Shown here piece after piece: positions 59,170-64,000 of a stretch of 64,000 bases of DNA (positions are counted from its first letter, which is position 1; each line of letters begins with the position of its first letter). Both the position numbers and the translations under genes were made by a program. This stretch comes from Pterois miles (lineage: Eukaryota; Chordata; Actinopteri; Perciformes; Scorpaenidae), in contig CAMQGK010000634.1 of the NCBI GenBank assembly GCA_947000775.1, positions 21,631,501 through 21,695,500 on the forward strand, in the 5' to 3' direction. Under the pieces are notes generated by a model. That model was given only the letters and a program-made list of their open reading frames with translations. It was not told the origin of the DNA and did not search any database.

Positions 59170-62100
59170 ATGCAGAGTTTCATGTGGATCTCTCACCTCT
59201 TATCGGTTCTTCTGCTGCAGCTTGCACCTGCGCAGGTAACTCCGAGTGTTTCAGAACTTACACTTTTGTTATGTTAACTAAGATACTTTTTTTGTTGTGA
59301 TTAAAGTAGAGACTTGCAATTTACTTGCAAATTCCAGGTGTTTTGGGAACATTTCGGATTCGTTAAATATTTACCTTAATCATTATTATATTTATCAAAA
59401 TTAAGTAAAATTTGAAATTCAGTTATCCTGTGATGTTTTGCATGTTTTTAAGAGAAGGTTGTGTTTTCCCCTTGACTCCATATGCGACACATATCACTTG
59501 CAGCTAAGTCACATTTAAATTGCAAACTTTTTCCACTGTGAGAGGACACATCTGTTCCACCCCAGCCTGTTAACACACCATCTGTATTTTGACTGGCTGT
59601 GCTCCACCATGAAGATAATATCTGCATTTAGGGGTTTGGGAAATTGCCATGTTCACAGATACCTCCGATGCAGCTGCTGCATGTTACTGATCCAGGTAGA
59701 GATAGAGAGGTGTGCAGAGCTACGTACTGTATCTGCAGTAATGCTGCCTGGCATGAAACAGCGGTTGTGGTTTGGAGACTCTGCAGCTCCAGCAGGTTCT
59801 GCTCCCATGGTGGTGTGATGAGGGTGTAATCCTTTGCATCTCTTTTTGGGTTTTTGCACATGATGTGTTCACTGTTGGTGTAACAACATCTGACCCCAGG
59901 CAAGACAGATACATTAAGTATCACCCAGCAGGGAACCGACTACATGGTGAAAATGTGTTGCAGTTTATGTGGGGAGATTAGACTTTGAGTAGCAAGCTAA
60001 AATCTCTAACTTGTCTCCCATGGACTGTACAATAACATAAAATGTTTTAATAGTGCAGTCCAGAAAGCTTCTCATAGTCCTGATTCCTCATGAAATGAGG
60101 AAGTTAAGTCACCCACATAATATTGTGGGGTATTTTTGTTTGTTTTGTTTTGTTTTTTATTATCATCTAGAGTAGGCTATATACTGCTTTAGATGTTTGA
60201 AGCGACACAACAGATCATGAGTACTATACAGTGTAGTGTTAAGAATAGAAATAACATTAATTGTGACAGTTCAAATGCAACTGGTTAGAATTCAATTAAT
60301 ATAAAAAAGGTTTGTAATATAACATGAATGGGCTGCATGTAGGGCACAGTGTCAGGGAGCACTAGTAAATGTGGATTTAGCCTCTAGAACCAGGACAAAC
60401 ACATCTATAATTTGAGATATTGAGAAAGTCCATTTTTTAAATTCCACCACATTGAAGCTGCAGCATGCACAATATTTTTGGCATCACTGGGCAAAAATTC
60501 AATAATAACATTCAGCACATTGTAATTCAAGTGTTCTGAGAGAGAAGTAGACCTCCACACCTCCTCTGGCTGTTTTCAGGTTTTAAAAAATCTAGCTCGT
60601 GACAGGAGACTTTGACCATTCACAGGTTATTTCAGAGAGAGCGTTCCTATTGGCTGTTTGTTAATCAGAGGCAGCTGTCAATCACTTTCAAACTCAGATC
60701 AAACAGTCAAACAAGGCAACGCTGATCAAATATGAATCAATATTCTGTTACTGTAATGCCTTTTTCTTGCCTCACAGGTTTTCAGAAACATCTTGTAGTC
60801 ACTGTTTAGCTGTACAATTTGAAAAATTGCTCCAGCTGGTGGGCGGTGCTTGGTAGCTCCTCAACATGGCTGCCAGGTCACTAACTTTCTCATTTTACAG
60901 CGAAACAGTAACAAGATGTTTTTGAAAACAGTTGAGGAGAGAAATAGGCATTACAGAAACAAATTACTGATTTATATTTGATAAGCGCTGCCTAGTTTGA
61001 CCATTTGATTGGAGATTGTGAGAGATGGAAAGGCTCCAGCTCGGCTCTGATTGGTGGTTTTCCTCCAGTCTGTGAAATCTTGCAGATGCCATTAGGAGCA
61101 CCAGAGGACACAGAGGAACATGATTTTTTTTTCAGATTACCTATCTCATGTACTACTGTCAAGATATAGTGATGGTTTTATAAAAATAACTTTTTTTTAA
61201 ATCATACTTGCTCCATTTCTACCACTGCTGCTTAAATAACTGGGGAAATTGCAACATACACGTATACTGCCTAACTGGTTGATGTAGTATCCAAAACATA
61301 GCTCTGCAAATGTCTTCAGTATGATAATGACGGTCTTGCATTTGCTTGGAAGCTTAGTGTAAGTTACATAATTAGAGGGGCGAAAGGAAAATGAGAGAAG
61401 GAGCAAGAAAAGAAATTTAATACTTTTACATATTTTTCCTTTTTTAGTTTTGTCAAACTACCAGTTTTAGTTTAAAGCTCATCATGTTTGACATCAAGCC
61501 ACTTCAGTCACACTGTAGTGTTTATGCTTGCCGGCGTTTTTTATTCTAATTACAGCTGTAAAAATGCATCTGGCCGCTTCAAGCAAACATAAAAAATCCC
61601 ACAATAAAACCTACTGTTGTCTAAGTTAGTTAGAGTTCCCTGTGTTTGACAATTATGAGACAACATTCCCATCGACGTTCACAGAGAGGAAAGCAGGAGA
61701 GAGGAGAGGTGAGGAGTCAGAAAGACATTGTTGATATTGAAAAGAAGAAGAGAGCCAACATCAACTTTGTACTTGTATTTCTGCTCAATTTGGCGTCAGG
61801 AAATCAGGAACTTTGCCATTGTGAGTTTGGAGGCTGGGTTGTGTGAATTCAAGCTGTGTCATGATATTTTCCAGTTTTCATTGTGTATAAAACTCACACG
61901 AATAAAGGCAGCAGCTGTTATTCTTTGAATTCTTGGAAGGTTTTTGCTTCTTGTGATAATAAACCTTCTAGTATTACATCAGATTGAGAAATCAAATGCG
62001 TTTTTTTGCCGTTGGCTGGCTCATTTTACTGCTTAAACAGCAGCACAGTGGTACACTCCTGAAACCATGCTGCATCATTGTTTTCACTGGATCATTGTGT

Positions 62101-63966
62101 GTGCACGCCTTTTTCTCTGCCACAAGAGGACGCTCTGCAACTGCACAATCAACTCACCACTATTATCATGCTCGTTTCTTACTTGTATCAGGTTATCTGC
62201 AAAATCTGTACTATTACAATATGTCTGGCATTTATACTTTTATCAAATACAATTGAAGGGTTGATCACTGCAGATGTCAATTGTTTATTGTTTTTGTGTA
62301 TTTTACAGATTTCACACCCTCCAGAAGAGGGTCACTCACGAGGTAAGGGCCATCCCACTGAAGTAGGCCTTTCCTCCTCTCGCAAAATGATGTAAAGACT
62401 CAACTTGTCTTGTAGTTATGGCGTTCCAGGAGGTGTGGGCAAAGAGCATGTGTCGGCCCATGGAGCAGCTGGTGGATGTGGAGCAGGAGTACCCCGGAGA
62501 AGTGGAGTTCATCTACTTGCCTGCTTGTGTCCCACTTTGGCGCTGCTCTGGTTGCTGCGGGGACGAGAACCTGGAGTGCCAGGCTACCCTCGAAAGCAAC
62601 GTCACTCTGCAGGTGTAGCAAGATCAATAATCACATATGATTTATCAGAAATACCTAAAGGGTGATGTTAAAAAATGCACTTGCTGTATATTGAAGAGGA
62701 CCTATTATGCTTATTTTCAGGTGTATACTTGTATTTTGGGTTTCTACTAGAACATGTTTACATGCTTTAATGTTCAAAAAATGCTTTAGTTTTCTCATAC
62801 CAGCTGTGCTGCAGCATCTACGGTATTTTCACCCTCTGTTTGAAATGCTTGAAAAGCCCACTCTGTTGTGATTGGTCAACCGAACACTTCAGACTCTGCT
62901 CTAGCTCCGCTCAGACTTGCTTTCTTTAAAGACCCTGGCACACCAAGCCGACAGTCAGCCATCAGTGAGAGAAATCAGTCTGATTGTTCAACTTAAACAA
63001 ATTAGTGCACGAGAAGAGAAATGGAAGTGAGGAAAGCAAACCAACAACTCATCTCATCTGATCATTCCAGTGCACAGATATTTTCACACTTTTCACTGGA
63101 ATTTATTTCTTGTACATATCATAACAACAGATTGTATATCCGCCATCCTCAGTCTTCCAGTTTCTCTTTTTGAATGCAGAATACAGACTACGGCTACCTC
63201 CTAGTGTGGAGAGTTATTTCCTCTCACACAGGCCCTGGACGTACGTGGTAGTTGGCTGTTAGCTGTAGTCTCTATGGTGTGTTCAACTTTTTGGCCAAAA
63301 CAAGTTAACAACAGTTAACGTGAGTCAGCTCAACTCAGTGTCAGCTTGGTGTGTCCCCAGCTTAAGGGTGTGCCAAACTAGCCACTAGGCAACGTCTTAC
63401 TTGATGACGTCACCATGTTACAGAAGAAAAGGCCGGACCTAAATCAAGGCATTCAGGAGCAATGTTTCTGTGTGGGAGAGTAAATCCCTTCAGCTTGGAC
63501 TTTTAGTTTTGTAGCTTTGCAGACCTTTTACACACAAAGTACTATGTAACACACTAAATTAAAGGGGAAAAGCACAGATCCCCTTTAAATATATGGCCCT
63601 TTATTCAGTTTTCCTTTGTTTCTCAGGTGATGAGGTTTCACCCGATGACATCTATGCACCACATGGAACTCACATTTGTGGAGCATCAGAGATGTGACTG
63701 CAGGTAATTATTTCTAATAAACACTAGATGCAAACTGAGATTGTTATATAACAGCTAACTGCAAGTTGTTTGTTTTTTTTTGTTTTTTTTAGAGCCCGCC
63801 AGAAACTTCTGCATAATAAAAGGTCAGCAGACGAACATTTTATCTATCAGACTTGAACACATCAATATCTTCACTGCACTTTGCTCCTCCTCCACAGCAG
63901 CAGTGAGTCTATCAAGAGCAAACCTCGAAGGAGGAAACACAAGAAGACAGCAACCGACTGTGGCAA
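59170..63966 (+). CDS. pgf: placenta growth factor-like VEGF-family ligand, 3' end beyond the window
   Basis: Six coding exons are visible: 59170-59235, 62309-62342, 62416-62612, 63627-63703, 63793-63822 and 63898-63966 (phases 0,1,0,2,2,2). The last visible exon ends in AA|GTAAGA, so at least one more lies outside. Residues 1-22 are a signal peptide. The VEGF/PDGF cystine-knot domain spans about 36-125, with the eight expected cysteines (Cys46, CVPLWRCSGCC, C in NLEC, RCDC). Asn95 is in an NVT glycosylation site at the place conserved in human PGF. FQEVW, LVDV, EYP-EVE and CCGDENL match human PGF better than VEGFA. The basic KPRRRKHKKTATDC exon parallels the heparin-binding insert plus PTDC of PGF-2. 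The product is a secreted homodimer acting on FLT1-type receptors (family knowledge). Alternatives: another fish VEGF paralogue. Start by signal peptide. Confidence 0.85.
59236..62308 (+). other. pgf intron 1
   Basis: A 3.07-kb intron. It holds the palindromic repeat listed separately (about 60460-61200). The rest is AT-rich with overlapping short frames at 59609-59981 on both strands that have no recognisable domain. Confidence 0.6.
60460..61200. mobile_element. large palindromic repeat in pgf intron 1
   Basis: The left arm (AATATTCTGTTACTGTAATG, TTTTCAGAAACATCTTGTAG, ACTGTTTAGCTG, about 60585-60825) pairs with the right arm (CAGCGAAACAGTAACAAGAT, GTTTTTGAAAACAGTTGAGG, ATAGGCATTACAGAAACA, about 60895-61120). 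The centre is near 60850. I recall this long fold-back repeat from other percomorph genomes. No reading frame. Outer edges are approximate. Confidence 0.65.
62692..63590 (+). mobile_element. non-autonomous repeat in pgf intron 3
   Basis: It begins AGAGGACCTATTATGCTTAT with TTTCAGGTGTATACTTGTAT and GAACATGTTTACATGCTTTA, and ends CAGATCCCCTTTAA, partly inverted with the start. This is a very common percomorph repeat. It fills almost all of the intron between pgf exons 3 and 4. A truncated reverse copy lies at 16690-16812. Non-coding. Confidence 0.6.
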
Positions 63967-64000
63967 GTAAGAGATGGATTGCCCTCCTGTGGCACACACA

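Noticed and set aside
58887..59277. Longer frames running through the pgf first exon
   Set aside because: They read through AT-rich repeats and the CpG-rich leader; the signal peptide begins at the ATG at 59170 and splices in frame at 59235.
1..64000. CRISPR arrays, prokaryotic defence or biosynthetic clusters, integrated virus genes
   Set aside because: The window is vertebrate nuclear DNA with intron-bearing genes. Tandem arrays present are microsatellites or a minisatellite without spacers, and no viral or bacterial protein is recognisable.

Overview
This is a stretch of ray-finned fish nuclear DNA, most likely from a percomorph teleost. The basis is five vertebrate genes with GT-AG introns, dense AT-rich introns and microsatellites, and several interspersed repeats that I recognise as common in percomorph genomes. 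There is no prokaryotic, organellar or viral gene organisation. Exon structures below were built by reading splice sites by hand; all five gene models keep an open frame across every junction.

Layout: (1) about 2.06-3.64 kb, minus strand: an OTX2-class homeobox gene with three coding exons and a 289-residue product; a probable TATA promoter with a non-coding first exon lies near 5.1 kb. (2) About 5.2-24.5 kb: a gene-poor interval with several complex, repeat-free blocks that look like candidate enhancers, mixed with simple repeats and old DNA transposons. (3) 24.83-31.83 kb, plus strand: naa30, the catalytic subunit of N-terminal acetyltransferase C, with four coding exons and probably a 3' UTR of about 4 kb. 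(4) 38.40-43.79 kb, minus strand: armh4 (C14orf37-like), a type I membrane protein, with seven coding exons. (5) 46.80-53.88 kb, plus strand: actr10 (ARP11 of dynactin), with 13 exons and 417 residues. (6) 59.17 kb to the window end, plus strand: a placenta-growth-factor-like member of the VEGF family, cut off by the window edge after six coding exons.

All five genes have human counterparts on chromosome 14q (OTX2, NAA30, ARMH4 and ACTR10 close together, PGF further away), so this is a piece of conserved vertebrate synteny. The genes are not an operon or a shared pathway: a head/eye patterning factor, a housekeeping acetyltransferase, a membrane signalling modulator, a dynactin subunit and an angiogenic ligand simply sit next to each other.

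I found no previously undescribed multi-gene system. The points most worth a second look are: a homeodomain that departs from the usual invariant OTX2 sequence; the upstream promoter/exon candidates of that gene; a copy of naa30 3' UTR sequence inside its own intron 3; two non-autonomous hAT-type elements with exact 8-bp target duplications; a TA-array hairpin near 45.7 kb; and a NAGNAG acceptor in the basic exon of the growth factor gene.
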